From: SAR202 cluster bacterium
Lineage (GTDB): Bacteria > Chloroflexota > Dehalococcoidia > Lucifugimonadales > Lucifugimonadaceae
NCBI GenBank assembly: GCA_009392215.1
Contig: VFGZ01000033.1
Coordinates: 33,144-97,143, forward strand
Reading direction: 5' to 3'
DNA length: 64,000 nt
Of the stretch, positions 8,246 to 17,407 are shown in pieces. Below the pieces are notes generated by a model. The model was not told the DNA's origin, searched no databases, and worked only from the letters and a program-made list of their open reading frames with translations. A program made the position numbers and the translations under genes. Positions within the stretch are counted from its first letter, which is position 1, and each line of letters begins with the position of its first letter.

Positions 8246-9201
8246 ATTTTAATTCTTGTAAATAATCGTGGTTGTTTTAAGCTTAGATTCGCAGCAACAA
8301 AATCTACCGTGCGAGGAGGCCCACTCAATATGAGACCCCTCCATTTTCTCAGTCGCTCATAAGTCTGGGGATCGGGTTTGTAATTCTCCGCCCAACCGTT
8401 GAAATTTTCGAACAGCCCATCAGAGTTAAGCCGCATGACTTTACCGCCAGCCTCGTTGATCAACAATATTCCAGCTGCAAAATCCCAAGTGCTAGCTACT
8501 CCCGTAATAGCGTACTGCATTGATCCTTTTGCCACCATGAACTGTTCGTAGCACGCACTCCCTCCGTTTCTGATCTCACCCTGATTTTCCATGAGCTGCT
8601 TGTTGATATTAAACGCCTTAGGCATCCATCTAGGGAATGATGACAAAATGCCTGTGGCCGGAACTCCGGTTTCGTTCTCTGGGTGAACATGTAATTTCGA
8701 GTCACCTATCCAAGTTCCGTGACCTTTTCGCGCGTGCATCAATTCAAACCCGTCATCATTGGGCCATGGTATCCATATGGCTGCTGCAACTGTTTCGCCT
8801 TTGTATAACGCAGCGATAGAAATGGCATAAATATTGGATGAATTTACATAATTTGTTGTGCCATCTATCGGGTCAACAATCCACATCCAGTCGCTAGCTT
8901 CCTGTTTCTTGTCTGGCGGATCTTCTTCTCCTAATAGCACGTGTCCAGGGCATGTCTCTGACATGATATTTGCAATGAGGTTCTGGCTGGCTCTATCCAC
9001 ATCGGTCACTAGGTCTTTTCCTGTTTTACTCCCCTTGCTAGAAATCTCAAGAATTCCACCGAATCTACTGGCAACTAAGTTCCCAGATTCCCTGGCGGCT
9101 CTAACGATGCATTGTTCGACGCGTTTTAGTTCTGAATCTATGAAAGTCAGCGATTTGATTGAGGTTGATGATTTAGCCAATCTCAGTAGACTCCGGTCCA
9201 A
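8230..9201 (-). CDS. Inositol monophosphatase family protein
   Basis: A 323-residue Mg2+-dependent, Li+-sensitive-type phosphatase of the IMPase/CysQ/FBPase fold. The three metal-site motifs are present: GEED at 91-94, WIVDPIDGTTN at 107-117 and STWDFAAG at about 237-244. These identify an active phosphomonoesterase; substrates in the family include inositol phosphate, histidinol phosphate, PAP and fructose bisphosphate. The N-terminal 20 residues are not typical, so a later start is possible. It is transcribed towards the YcaQ-like gene and diverges from htpX. Because the window has histidine genes but no classical hisB, a histidinol-phosphatase role is one option, without direct evidence. 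Confidence 0.87.
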   Translation of the reverse strand: MDRSLLRLAKSSTSIKSLTFIDSELKRVEQCIVRAARESGNLVASRFGGILEISSKGSKTGKDLVTDVDRASQNLIANIMSETCPGHVLLGEEDPPDKKQEASDWMWIVDPIDGTTNYVNSSNIYAISIAALYKGETVAAAIWIPWPNDDGFELMHARKGHGTWIGDSKLHVHPENETGVPATGILSSFPRWMPKAFNINKQLMENQGEIRNGGSACYEQFMVAKGSMQYAITGVASTWDFAAGILLINEAGGKVMRLNSDGLFENFNGWAENYKPDPQTYERLRKWRGLILSGPPRTVDFVAANLSLKQPRLFTRIKMLFNN

Positions 9202-9303
9202 TTCACGTATGTAGCAGTGGATTTTTGCTGGATCGACATTTATTCGTCGGTTTGAATGTATCGATGCTCGGGTAAAATTCTACGTGTAAAAGTTAATGGT
9301 GGT

Positions 9304-10257
9304 ATGCGTATATCGCCAATGGATAGCGAGGGAAAAATTTTGAGAGCAACCACAACTCGGAAGTTTCATAAAGACCGCGGGCTAGTAACGCGTATGTACT
9401 TTACCCTGTTCATGCTCGGAGTTTTATACGCGATATTTGCTTTGTTTCTTCTTGCATCTGGGACACCTTTGATGCTTGTTGCGCCAATAGTCGGTGTGAT
9501 GGTTGTTGTGCAGTACTATATGTCAGATCGGTTGATCCTCATGTCAACAGGAGCTAAAGAGGTTTCATCTGAGGAGGCCCCTCAGTTACATTCGATGGTG
9601 AAAACTCTTGCCGATCGTTACGAGATGCCCATGCCGAAGGTTGCGATAATCGATACTGCGGTTCCTAACGCATTCGCTACGGGTCGAAACCCTAAAAACG
9701 CCCTAGTTGCGGTTACAGTCGGAATACAGCAAAGATTAAATGAGCGCGAACTTCAGGCAGTTATCGGTCATGAACTTGCCCATGTGGCCAATCGAGATAT
9801 GAGAGTTTTGGCAATAGCGAATTTCCTTGTCACACTTACGAGTTTTCTTATGACGATGTTGTTTTGGAATATGTTGTTTGGCGGTATGGGTGGTCGGCGG
9901 AACAATGGCGGCGGGATGATGGTGGTCTATCTGGTGACGATCCTAGTATATTTTGTTGGTCAGTTATTGGTTCTTGCACTGACTAGATATCGAGAGTATG
10001 GGGCAGATCATACCGGTGCAGAGATTTCTGGAGACCCTGGTGCTTTAGCTGATGCTCTGGAGAAAATTAGCGGCACGGTTGCAGGTATTCCGGATCAAGA
10101 TCTTAGGAAATTGCAGACTGCTAATGCTTTCTTGATCATTCCAGCGGCATTAAAAGGTGAAGGTTCGATGAATTTATTTTCAACCCATCCGCCGTTAGAA
10201 GAACGAGTGCGACGACTTCGCGAGCTTGAACAGCGCATGCATTATGGAGTTCGATAG
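9304..10257 (+). CDS. htpX: HtpX-family zinc metalloprotease
   Basis: About 317 residues from the chosen ATG. The zinc motif HELAH in VIGHELAHVANRDM is near residues 156-160, with the third ligand in REYGADHTGAEISG. Two N-terminal hydrophobic segments (about 31-75) and two more after the zinc motif match M48B membrane peptidases that degrade damaged membrane proteins. The longer frame starting at 9256 adds 16 residues with no family similarity, and no clear Shine-Dalgarno separates the options (ATG 9304 or 9319). The stop is two bases before the pspAB start, indicating translational coupling and a joint role in envelope stress. Confidence 0.87.
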   Translation: MRISPMDSEGKILRATTTRKFHKDRGLVTRMYFTLFMLGVLYAIFALFLLASGTPLMLVAPIVGVMVVVQYYMSDRLILMSTGAKEVSSEEAPQLHSMVKTLADRYEMPMPKVAIIDTAVPNAFATGRNPKNALVAVTVGIQQRLNERELQAVIGHELAHVANRDMRVLAIANFLVTLTSFLMTMLFWNMLFGGMGGRRNNGGGMMVVYLVTILVYFVGQLLVLALTRYREYGADHTGAEISGDPGALADALEKISGTVAGIPDQDLRKLQTANAFLIIPAALKGEGSMNLFSTHPPLEERVRRLRELEQRMHYGVR

Positions 10258-10259
10258 AT

Positions 10260-10856
10260 ATGGGATGGTTCAGCCGGACTAGAACTCCAAAGGATGACTG
10301 GTCAGCAATGTCGAGTGTTACCAGAGTAGAGGCAAAACTGCAGGAACTTGGTGAGATCACTCCAGCTCGACGCGCCGGAGTGATATATCGAGATAGTGCT
10401 GAGATCGCATTCCTGAGTAATATCGAAACCGAGTTGAAAGCGGTGTTGCATGTAGGTGAGGGTGCTACCAAGACCGCTTTTAGCATTAAAGATGATGATC
10501 GGGGGATGAGGTGGATCGTACTGGAAGACGGGAACTTCAACGACCTTGTTTCTAGCGTGTATACAGTTGGAAACGCCATCGGCTCCAATCAAGGTCAAGA
10601 TAACCTCCTAGCTGCTGTTTTTGAGATGTATTTCACGGGGGAGGTAGATGATAGAACGTATCGTTCAGGGTTGCGGACGTATTGGATATATAGGTATGAC
10701 CGAAAGGCGTTTTACCCTTTTGTGCCGACGGGTGATAAAGAAGGCGATCGTGATCGACCCACTGAGGCCAGGCTGGGTTACGATCTGCGTAAGCACGGTC
10801 TTATTGTTGAGAGATCATTAACAGAGTGGATGGGTTTATGGGGAATTCCATTTTAG
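10260..10856 (+). CDS. pspAB: PspA-associated protein PspAB
   Basis: A 198-residue soluble protein starting MGWFSRTRTPKDDW, with a segment ARRAGVIYRDSAEIAFLSN and a later WIVLEDGNFNDLV stretch, matching the PspAB family that is commonly encoded beside htpX in Actinobacteria and Chloroflexota and is linked to the phage-shock response. The biochemical role is unknown. It begins two bases after htpX. No pspA gene is in the window. The assignment rests on similarity by eye and on the diagnostic neighbour. Confidence 0.72.
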   Translation: MGWFSRTRTPKDDWSAMSSVTRVEAKLQELGEITPARRAGVIYRDSAEIAFLSNIETELKAVLHVGEGATKTAFSIKDDDRGMRWIVLEDGNFNDLVSSVYTVGNAIGSNQGQDNLLAAVFEMYFTGEVDDRTYRSGLRTYWIYRYDRKAFYPFVPTGDKEGDRDRPTEARLGYDLRKHGLIVERSLTEWMGLWGIPF

Positions 10857-10896
10857 CGCGTATGATTAATTTTTCATCGATTACGGCAGATGGCTT

Positions 10897-11511
10897 TTGA
10901 CGTTAGAATTTTCTTATGTTGCGTTGATCGTTCGACCGGGAGAATCGGCTGCTCAGTTTGTTGAGGCAATCAATCATGGCGGCGGTGTTGCCGTCCAGAT
11001 TGGTGTAAATGATACGTTTCCCGAGACTGCCGGAGGATTGATGATCGCTGGTGATGCTGCCTATTTAGAATCTGACAATGTTCCACAAGGTCTTTTAGAT
11101 GCGATAGAAGGCGGTTACCCTGTGCTCGGTATTGGGTGGGGAATGCATGCCTTGAATGTGGCGATGGGCGGGCAGTCTCCCGTAAAAATCTCCGGACACA
11201 GCGCCCCTAGAGAGGGCATCTGTAAACATCCATTGTTCATGGCTCCAGGAGGGAAGGTTGGTTACACCATAGCGGGTTCAGGTTGGGTTACCGTTCCATC
11301 AGATCATACCCACGGCCTTTTACCGGCTCAGGTTGCCAATGGATTACTGTCTTCAGTTTATGCGGAAGACCAAGTGGTGGAGGCTATTGAAAAACCTGGC
11401 AGGGATTGGCTTATTGGCGTCCAATGGCCTGCGCAGTTGATTAGTAGGACACCTGCCGGGTTTGACAGTCTTTTGCTAGCACTGGTTGAACGAAGCGAAC
11501 GGAGATCTTAG
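10897..11511 (+). CDS. Class-I glutamine amidotransferase-fold protein lacking catalytic residues
   Basis: A 204-residue protein with the GATase1/peptidase C26 architecture. The nucleophile elbow, normally GICxGMQxLNV, reads GIGWGMHALNVAMGG, so Cys is replaced by Gly80. The C-terminal motif normally GVQWHPE reads GVQWPAQ (177-180), removing the His and Glu of the triad. Overall spacing and the VVEAIE...GVQW block are retained, so this looks like a pseudoenzyme related to PuuD-like hydrolases rather than random decay. The start is TTG at 10897. It follows pspAB by 40 bases, and may share its transcript. A binding or regulatory role is an inference. Confidence 0.7.
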   Translation: MTLEFSYVALIVRPGESAAQFVEAINHGGGVAVQIGVNDTFPETAGGLMIAGDAAYLESDNVPQGLLDAIEGGYPVLGIGWGMHALNVAMGGQSPVKISGHSAPREGICKHPLFMAPGGKVGYTIAGSGWVTVPSDHTHGLLPAQVANGLLSSVYAEDQVVEAIEKPGRDWLIGVQWPAQLISRTPAGFDSLLLALVERSERRS

Positions 11512-11552
11512 CTTTTCAAGGATACGGGGTTCCTTTGGTTTATGAGCATGCT

Positions 11553-11575
11553 CGCGCGTGCGCGCCGTGCGCGTG
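11553..11575. other. Alternating purine-pyrimidine GC run upstream of gyrA (Z-DNA-prone)
   Basis: Thirteen strictly alternating C/G/T bases (11553-11565) are followed, after one phase break, by ten more (11566-11575). Such CG/TG alternation readily adopts Z-form under negative supercoiling. It stands out from the AT-richer flanks and lies about 90 bases before gyrA. Confidence 0.5.
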
Positions 11576-11662
11576 GGAAAGCATAACATTGTGTTAAGAA
11601 CTTTGAACTTGTGCTTAGTTCAGCGTTTATCTAAAAAACTAACCAATTAGCCGGAGAAAATT

Positions 11663-14248
11663 ATGGTCACTAGCGACCAAAGTGGTAGCGATCTTGGAAG
11701 TATCAGGCCAATTGGAATTGAAGATGAGATGAAGGCGTCTTATCTGGATTATGCCATGAGTGTTATTGTGGCAAGGGCGCTTCCAGATGTTCGTGATGGC
11801 CTTAAGCCCGTGCAACGTCGAATTCTTTATGCGATGCATGACCAAGGCATGCGTCCAACGTCTTCTTATAAGAAAAGTGCACGTTTAGTAGGGGAAGTGC
11901 TTGGAAAATATCATCCTCATGGTGATCAGTCAGTTTATGACGCACAAGTGAGGATGGCACAACCATTTTCTTTACGCTATCCGCTTGTCGATGGCCAGGG
12001 TAACTATGGTTCGGTAGATGGAGATCCGCCCGCTGCCATGCGCTATACAGAGTGTCGCCTGTCTTCTATAACTGAAATGATGCTTGGAGATATCGATCGG
12101 GATACCGTTGACTGGGGTGAAAATTTTGACCAGTCATTGAAAGAACCGACGGTACTCCCGGCTAGGCTGCCTGCTCTTTTGGTCAATGGGGCAGCGGGAA
12201 TCGCCGTTGGTATGGCAACCAACATACCTCCGCATAACGCTGCGGAAATTTGTGATGCCTTAGTACATTTGATCAGCCATCCGGACGCGTCGGTCGATGA
12301 TCTTATGCAGTTTGTGCAGGGTCCAGATTTCCCGACGGGAGCTCATATCTGGGGGCAAGAAGGTATCCGTAATGCTTATGTCTCCGGTCGCGGGCGAGTC
12401 ATGGTACAGGCAGACCACAAAGTGGAGGACATTCCCCGTCAAGAGCGAAAGCGTCTGGTGTTCAATGAAATCCCATTTCAGGTCAATAAAGCTAACCTCG
12501 TTGCGAAGATTGCTGATCTGATCAAAGCACGGAAAATTGAAGGAATAAGTGAAGTCCGTGATGAATCTGATCGCAAGGGCATGCGAATTGTACTCGAGTT
12601 GCGTCGAGGAGCAGCAATCCCTGTCGTTTTAAACAATTTGTACAAGCAAACCAGTCTGCGTAATTCGTTCTCGTGCAACATGATCGCGTTGGTGGATGGT
12701 ACGCCTAGGGTGCTGAATTTGAAACAGGCACTTCGCCATTATTTAGAATTCCGTGTAGAAGTGGTTCGTCGTCGGGCTGAGTTCGATTTGAAAAAAGCCA
12801 AGGCACGTCTTCATGTGCTCGAAGGGCTTCGAGTAGCTATAGATAATTTAGACCGAGTTATCGAATTGATTAGAGCTTCGGCTGATGTTGAGGAAGCCCG
12901 GTCAAACCTTATGGCTGAGTTTGCGCTCTCAGAGATTCAGGCTCAGGCCATTCTCGATATGCAATTAAGGCGATTGGCCGCTTTAGAGCGTGAAAAAATC
13001 GAGAATGAGTACAAGGATCTAACTGCTCTGGTTCAGGAACTCGAGGAACTTCTTGGAGACGGTGCAAAAGTTCTGCGAGTTGTTCGTAAAGAAACACAGG
13101 AACTCAAACGCAAATATGGTGATGAGCGACGTACGGAAGTTCATCCAGAAGAACTTGGGGAGTGGAGGCGCGAAGATACAGAACCTCACGATGAAGTCGT
13201 GATCACGTTGAGTCGCAACGGTTATGTTAAGCGGGTTAAGTTAGACACATATAAAAAACAGCATCGCGGTGGACGGGGCGTGAGTGGTCAGAGAATGACC
13301 AAAGAGGAAGACGTGACCCCTCATCTTCAAATCGCGGATACTCACGATTATTTGTTGTTTTTTACGGATCGAGGTAGGGTCTTTGCTTCTCGTGTTTTCG
13401 AACTTCCTGCGGATCAATCGAGGAATTCACGAGGGACCCCGGTTCAAAATCTCGGTTTTAATATGGAGCCACGCGAACAGGTTCAGGCAGTCGTGGCTGT
13501 GCAGAGTTATTTAGAAGACACTTACTTGATCATGGCGACAAAACAGGGTCAAGTTAAACGCATGCACCTTCCGCTGCTTAGAAACATGAACCGCAGTGGA
13601 CTCCGGTGTTTCAATCTCAAGCCAGATGATGCCCTGATTGGTGCAGTTCTGGCAAGTGCAGACGAAGACTTGGTATTGGTTTCGAAATTGGGCATGTCAA
13701 TTAGGTTTAAGTCGTCAGATATAAGACCTCGTCAACGTGCCGCTGGTGGGATGAAGGGTATGGCAGTTCAAGTGAAGGATGCAGTTGTCTCGATGAATGT
13801 GGTTGACGATGAGGGGTATTTGCTTGTAGTAGGTCAAAAAGGTGTCGGGAAACTTTCTCTTTTGCGACACTATACTCAGCAAAGGCGTGGCGGTAAGGGT
13901 TTGATAACACTCAAAACCCAGAGCAAAAAACTTAAGAATAATCACGTTGCTGATTCTGCGGTGGTTAGCGAGGATGTCCGAAAAGACTCGACAGGCAAGT
14001 TGGTGTTGGTCACTGAAAAGGCACAGGTGATACGTACTAATCTAGGCGAGATAGCCTCAACAGGCAGAAATACCTCAGGCGTCTGGATACAAAAGCCTCA
14101 ATCCGGTGACAGAATTTCGGCCATTCGTGTGATTGGTGAGCGTCGACAAGCTGGCTCAGATATCGATCTTTCTAAACTAGAAAATGGTGCAGATAAGGAA
14201 GAACTAAGTGAGGTCGAATCTGGACCTGATGTTCCTTCTGAGGTTTAG
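11663..14248 (+). CDS. gyrA: DNA gyrase subunit A
   Basis: An 861-residue type II topoisomerase subunit. The catalytic tyrosine is Tyr128 in [11 protein letters not shown], within the winged-helix domain that cleaves DNA. The C-terminal DNA-wrapping propeller carries the GyrA box QRRGGKG near residue 740, which separates GyrA from ParC. The quinolone-contact loop reads PHGDQSVYD, with Gln89 at the position of E. coli Ser83, while the Asp equivalent to Asp87 is kept (Asp93). The start ATG is preceded by GGAG. gyrB is not adjacent. The acidic C-terminal tail (about 830-861) is poorly conserved in the family. Confidence 0.95.
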   Translation: MVTSDQSGSDLGSIRPIGIEDEMKASYLDYAMSVIVARALPDVRDGLKPVQRRILYAMHDQGMRPTSSYKKSARLVGEVLGKYHPHGDQSVYDAQVRMAQPFSLRYPLVDGQGNYGSVDGDPPAAMRYTECRLSSITEMMLGDIDRDTVDWGENFDQSLKEPTVLPARLPALLVNGAAGIAVGMATNIPPHNAAEICDALVHLISHPDASVDDLMQFVQGPDFPTGAHIWGQEGIRNAYVSGRGRVMVQADHKVEDIPRQERKRLVFNEIPFQVNKANLVAKIADLIKARKIEGISEVRDESDRKGMRIVLELRRGAAIPVVLNNLYKQTSLRNSFSCNMIALVDGTPRVLNLKQALRHYLEFRVEVVRRRAEFDLKKAKARLHVLEGLRVAIDNLDRVIELIRASADVEEARSNLMAEFALSEIQAQAILDMQLRRLAALEREKIENEYKDLTALVQELEELLGDGAKVLRVVRKETQELKRKYGDERRTEVHPEELGEWRREDTEPHDEVVITLSRNGYVKRVKLDTYKKQHRGGRGVSGQRMTKEEDVTPHLQIADTHDYLLFFTDRGRVFASRVFELPADQSRNSRGTPVQNLGFNMEPREQVQAVVAVQSYLEDTYLIMATKQGQVKRMHLPLLRNMNRSGLRCFNLKPDDALIGAVLASADEDLVLVSKLGMSIRFKSSDIRPRQRAAGGMKGMAVQVKDAVVSMNVVDDEGYLLVVGQKGVGKLSLLRHYTQQRRGGKGLITLKTQSKKLKNNHVADSAVVSEDVRKDSTGKLVLVTEKAQVIRTNLGEIASTGRNTSGVWIQKPQSGDRISAIRVIGERRQAGSDIDLSKLENGADKEELSEVESGPDVPSEV

Positions 14249-14357
14249 AGGAGAGGTCTACCTAACAAGCTGATTGGACATTGTGCTGAACTGAAATTTT
14301 CATCTAAATTCAGGTGATGGCTACTTTTATCTGTCGAGATCCGTTGGTAGGTACTTG

Positions 14358-14386
14358 AGTTGACAATGGAAATTTAACTGTCAACT
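14358..14386. repeat. Perfect 8-bp inverted repeat downstream of gyrA
   Basis: AGTTGACA (14358-14365) and TGTCAACT (14379-14386) are exact complements with 13 bases between. The left arm contains TTGACA. It lies in the 220-base gap between gyrA and the flavin reductase gene and could be an operator for the latter. Confidence 0.42.
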
Positions 14387-14433
14387 TCGCAAGTTCGAAA
14401 GATTCAAAGCTGCGCATCCTGGGAAGATATGTC

Positions 14434-14439
14434 TATAAT
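14434..14439 (+). promoter_or_regulatory. Likely -10 element for the flavin reductase gene
   Basis: A perfect TATAAT lies 30 bases upstream of the gene start. The region 17 bases further upstream (TGCGCA) is a poor -35, so this promoter may need an activator. Confidence 0.4.
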
Positions 14440-14468
14440 TTCGGCATAGAACCTCGCATGTCAGAAGG

Positions 14469-14984
14469 ATGACAATTTTGCAAACGGCTGAATCTATAAA
14501 TCAGCTATACCGTGATGCTTGGTCCAAGTTTGCAACCGGAGTAACGGTTATCACCACGGTTGAACCGAGTGGGTCTGTGCACGGAATGACTGCAAGCAGT
14601 GTTACTTCTGTCTCATTGGAACCTGCTCTGATGTTGGTTGTGATCGGGGAGGAGCGACAATCGCATGGATTGATTGAAGCGACCGGACGTTTTGGGATGA
14701 GTATTCTTCATGTGGGTCAGGCCCATATAGCCAAGCATTTTGCGGCCCCACCTGAATCTCGTGGCAGTATAGATCCCAAACATATCTCCACTCTGTCTAA
14801 ATCTCCAGTTATACGGGACTCTATTGCTTCTATGGACTGTAGTGTGATAGCCGGACATAAAACAGGAGATCATACGGTTTTTATCGGTGAGATAGAGGCG
14901 ATAAGGGTTGATGATGGTGCTCCGCTGGTTTGGCTTGAGCGTCAATTTGGCGGGTTTTTAAGTGAGAATCTTCAGCAACATTAG
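14469..14984 (+). CDS. Flavin reductase-domain protein (HpaC-like, FMN-binding)
   Basis: A 171-residue split-barrel flavin reductase. Family residues include WSKFATGVTVITT near 20-32, HGMTASSVTSVSLEPALML near 40-58 and the closing IGEIEAIRVDDGAPLVW. Such proteins reduce FMN or FAD with NAD(P)H to supply partner monooxygenases; no partner is adjacent. The ATG at 14469 sits directly on an AGAAGG sequence; the in-frame TTG at 14478 has better spacing and may be the real start. It is followed by the glycosyltransferase after 14 bases. Confidence 0.83.
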   Translation: MTILQTAESINQLYRDAWSKFATGVTVITTVEPSGSVHGMTASSVTSVSLEPALMLVVIGEERQSHGLIEATGRFGMSILHVGQAHIAKHFAAPPESRGSIDPKHISTLSKSPVIRDSIASMDCSVIAGHKTGDHTVFIGEIEAIRVDDGAPLVWLERQFGGFLSENLQQH

Positions 14985-14998
14985 ATCTAGGATTTTTT

Positions 14999-16390
14999 TT
15001 GCGTATTGCTGCAATTTCAGTCGCCCCGTTGTTTCCTAACAGTATTTTTGGGGGTTCTCAGAAGATCCTTAAAGATGTTGCGGTTGGACTTAATCGAATC
15101 GGGCATGATGTTCAGCTTTGGTGTACTCGAACGAGAAAACATACTCGTCAATTTGAAATGAATGGGATTACGGTTCACCCTGATTTGCGACTTCGGGGTA
15201 CATTCCCTGCGACTCACCAAGTCTCGCCAATCGATCTGGCGACTACGGCAAAGGTACTTTCTGGCGCCGGTTCTTGGGCTCAGCGGATATACCTTCATGC
15301 TGATGCTATTTATATGAGACATGCTCTGGAGAATTGTGAAATTGTTAGGTCGATTCACGATTTCACTTATGAGGAAGCATTAATTTCCGCACTGACATTG
15401 CCTGCTGATTTGACCATAGTCCCAAGTGACTATCTGAAGCGGTGCATTGAAGCCACCGTAGCGATTTCCGGTCGAAAAATGGTAGAACCGATCGTGGCGG
15501 TACCAAATGGAATTCAAGTCCCCGAGACCATACCTCCACCTTGGTTGCCGCCGGAACTTAGGTCACGTGAAGATAGTGATCTAATTCTTTTATTTCCTCA
15601 TCGTCCGATACTAAGTAAAGGTGTTTCAGAGGCTATTCAAACTGCGGTTGCGGTGCAACAATTAATCCCGACTCGCAAAGTCAGGTTGCTAATGCCGGCA
15701 TACCCTTCAGACGCTGCTCTCGATAATATGGCTGATACGGTAAGTCAAATACAGGAGTTGTCTAGGGATTTTCACGCACAGGAGATTGTTGAACTTCACC
15801 GCTGGATTGGTCCTGAGGAGATTTCAAGTTACTATGCTGCCGGTGACGTAACGCTTTGCCTGGGATCATTCGTCGAATCGTTCGGATTGACACCGATTGA
15901 ATCAGTCGCACACGGCACGCCCGCTATATGCGCTCGAGTTGGGGCATTTAGAAATTTCACTGATATCGATGGTATAGCTCATGTTGCTTACGGAGATATA
16001 CCATCTGCAGCGGAATGCGTTGTTCAGGCATTGGACTTACCTGAAACGTCATTGACTGCAGGCAAGCGGAAAATCGCTGCACAATATTCATTAGAATCTA
16101 TGATTGCAGGTTATGAATCTGCGATCACGAAACCATTAATTGGTCAGCGATCGGTTATGTTGGAAAGAGATGACTACCTTTGTTTAGCTCCGTGGTGTGA
16201 TTTACAAGAGCAATTCATCTTTAGCGATTACTCTGGAGAGGCTGGATTTTATCCAGAGCTAACGGGGTTGTTAAGTACGGATAATGAGCGAGTGCGGTCA
16301 AAGCTCCCAGGTAATAATCCTAGACTAGAATTAGAAATTCAGGCAGCTCAAGAATTTGGGTTACTTATTCCTTCATACCATATTGAGTAG
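14999..16390 (+). CDS. Glycosyltransferase, family 4-like
   Basis: A 463-residue GT-B glycosyltransferase. The N-terminal Rossmann domain shows the glycine-rich GGSQKILKDVAVGL and then GHDVQLW; the C-terminal donor-binding domain has HRPILSKGVSEAI and the E-x7-E region SFVESFGLTPIESVAHGTP near 300. About 80 extra residues follow, ending in LLIPSYHIE, and have no assigned domain. It probably transfers a sugar to a cell-surface lipid or polymer at the cytoplasmic face. The TTG start at 14999 has AGGA upstream. No other sugar gene is nearby, so the product is unknown. Confidence 0.8.
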   Translation: MRIAAISVAPLFPNSIFGGSQKILKDVAVGLNRIGHDVQLWCTRTRKHTRQFEMNGITVHPDLRLRGTFPATHQVSPIDLATTAKVLSGAGSWAQRIYLHADAIYMRHALENCEIVRSIHDFTYEEALISALTLPADLTIVPSDYLKRCIEATVAISGRKMVEPIVAVPNGIQVPETIPPPWLPPELRSREDSDLILLFPHRPILSKGVSEAIQTAVAVQQLIPTRKVRLLMPAYPSDAALDNMADTVSQIQELSRDFHAQEIVELHRWIGPEEISSYYAAGDVTLCLGSFVESFGLTPIESVAHGTPAICARVGAFRNFTDIDGIAHVAYGDIPSAAECVVQALDLPETSLTAGKRKIAAQYSLESMIAGYESAITKPLIGQRSVMLERDDYLCLAPWCDLQEQFIFSDYSGEAGFYPELTGLLSTDNERVRSKLPGNNPRLELEIQAAQEFGLLIPSYHIE

Positions 16391-16478
16391 ATCTTGATTG
16401 AGGGATCTATCACCTCGGGCTTATGCCGGGGAATGTCCATTAATGGTGAATGGTGAGCTAAATTCGCAACAAATCAAA

Positions 16479-16508
16479 TTGACCCTGCCCGTTACACATT
16501 ATTAGAAT
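16479..16508 (+). promoter_or_regulatory. Sigma-70-type promoter for rplU-rpmA-rpmE
   Basis: TTGACC (16479-16484) and TAGAAT (16503-16508) are separated by 18 bases and lie 33 bases upstream of rplU, predicting a short leader. This is the best promoter match of the region. Confidence 0.6.
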
Positions 16509-16541
16509 AGTAAGGTTGGGTAGCGAACGGATGAAAAACTA

Positions 16542-16865
16542 ATGACTACAGATTACGCAATTATCACCACAGGCGGGAAGCAGTACCGAGTTCGCGAGGG
16601 CGATACGGTATCGTTGGAAATGTTGAATGGTGAAATAGGATCAGATTTTACATTTGACCGTGTGCTGATGACATCAGTAGACGGGAAATTGACGATTGGG
16701 GCTCCAGCTGTCAAGGGGGCCAAGGTCGTTGGTCAGATTGCAGAACACGGTAAAGCAGATAAGGTCATAGCGCTGCGATATAAAAACAAGACGCGGCAGC
16801 GCGTGAAACGTGGTCATCGTCAACCCTTTACTTCGGTTACGATCAAGTCAATTTCAGTAAAATAG
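16542..16865 (+). CDS. rplU: 50S ribosomal protein bL21
   Basis: A 107-residue protein with the typical start [17 protein letters not shown], the central FDRVLM segment and the basic tail [17 protein letters not shown]. It binds 23S rRNA in the large subunit. Length and order (rplU-rpmA) are standard. It begins an apparent ribosomal operon that runs to the DUF1385 gene, with the promoter at 16479-16508. Confidence 0.96.
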   Translation: MTTDYAIITTGGKQYRVREGDTVSLEMLNGEIGSDFTFDRVLMTSVDGKLTIGAPAVKGAKVVGQIAEHGKADKVIALRYKNKTRQRVKRGHRQPFTSVTIKSISVK

Positions 16866-16903
16866 TTCTCCTTGGTATTCTCTTAGAGAATTGGAAATTT
16901 TGT

Positions 16904-17164
16904 ATGGCACATAAAAAAGGTGGCGGGACTTCTCGAAACGGTCGTGATAGTGCGGGGAAGCGATTGGGCGTTAAGACGTTTGCAGGTGAACATGTCAGTG
17001 CCGGCTCTATCATTGTTCGACAGCGCGGCACAAAATTTCATACTGGAGACAATGTAGGTATCGGTCGAGATCACACTATTTACTCACTAATCGATGGTGT
17101 GGTTAGGTTTGACTACGCACGCAAAGATACGAAGCGAGTTAACGTCGATCCATCGGCTTCTTAG
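16904..17164 (+). CDS. rpmA: 50S ribosomal protein bL27
   Basis: An 86-residue protein starting [16 protein letters not shown], the universally conserved N-terminus that reaches the peptidyl-transferase centre, followed by [10 protein letters not shown] and [16 protein letters not shown]. There is no N-terminal cleavage extension as in Firmicutes. It lies 38 bases after rplU. Confidence 0.97.
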   Translation: MAHKKGGGTSRNGRDSAGKRLGVKTFAGEHVSAGSIIVRQRGTKFHTGDNVGIGRDHTIYSLIDGVVRFDYARKDTKRVNVDPSAS

Positions 17165-17178
17165 TCAGGTAACAAAAT

Positions 17179-17400
17179 ATGAAAGCCAACATACATCCGG
17201 CATATCACAAAAACGCCACAGTGGACTGTGCTTGTGGGAATTCTTGGGAAGTGGGATCTACACGAGAAAGCCTTCGGACCGAAATCTGCAGCAAATGCCA
17301 TCCTTTTTGGACTGGTGAACAACGAATCGTCGATACTGAAGGTCGTGTCGAGCGCATGATGCGTCGATATAACCTTGGCGGTTCTACGGATAAGAGCTAA
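17179..17400 (+). CDS. rpmE: 50S ribosomal protein bL31, zinc-binding type
   Basis: A 73-residue protein with [21 protein letters not shown] and [15 protein letters not shown]. The four cysteines (CxC and CxxC) mark the zinc-containing C+ form. The tail [10 protein letters not shown] fits the family. It follows rpmA by 14 bases in the same operon. Confidence 0.96.
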   Translation: MKANIHPAYHKNATVDCACGNSWEVGSTRESLRTEICSKCHPFWTGEQRIVDTEGRVERMMRRYNLGGSTDKS

Positions 17401-17407
17401 ATAGTTT

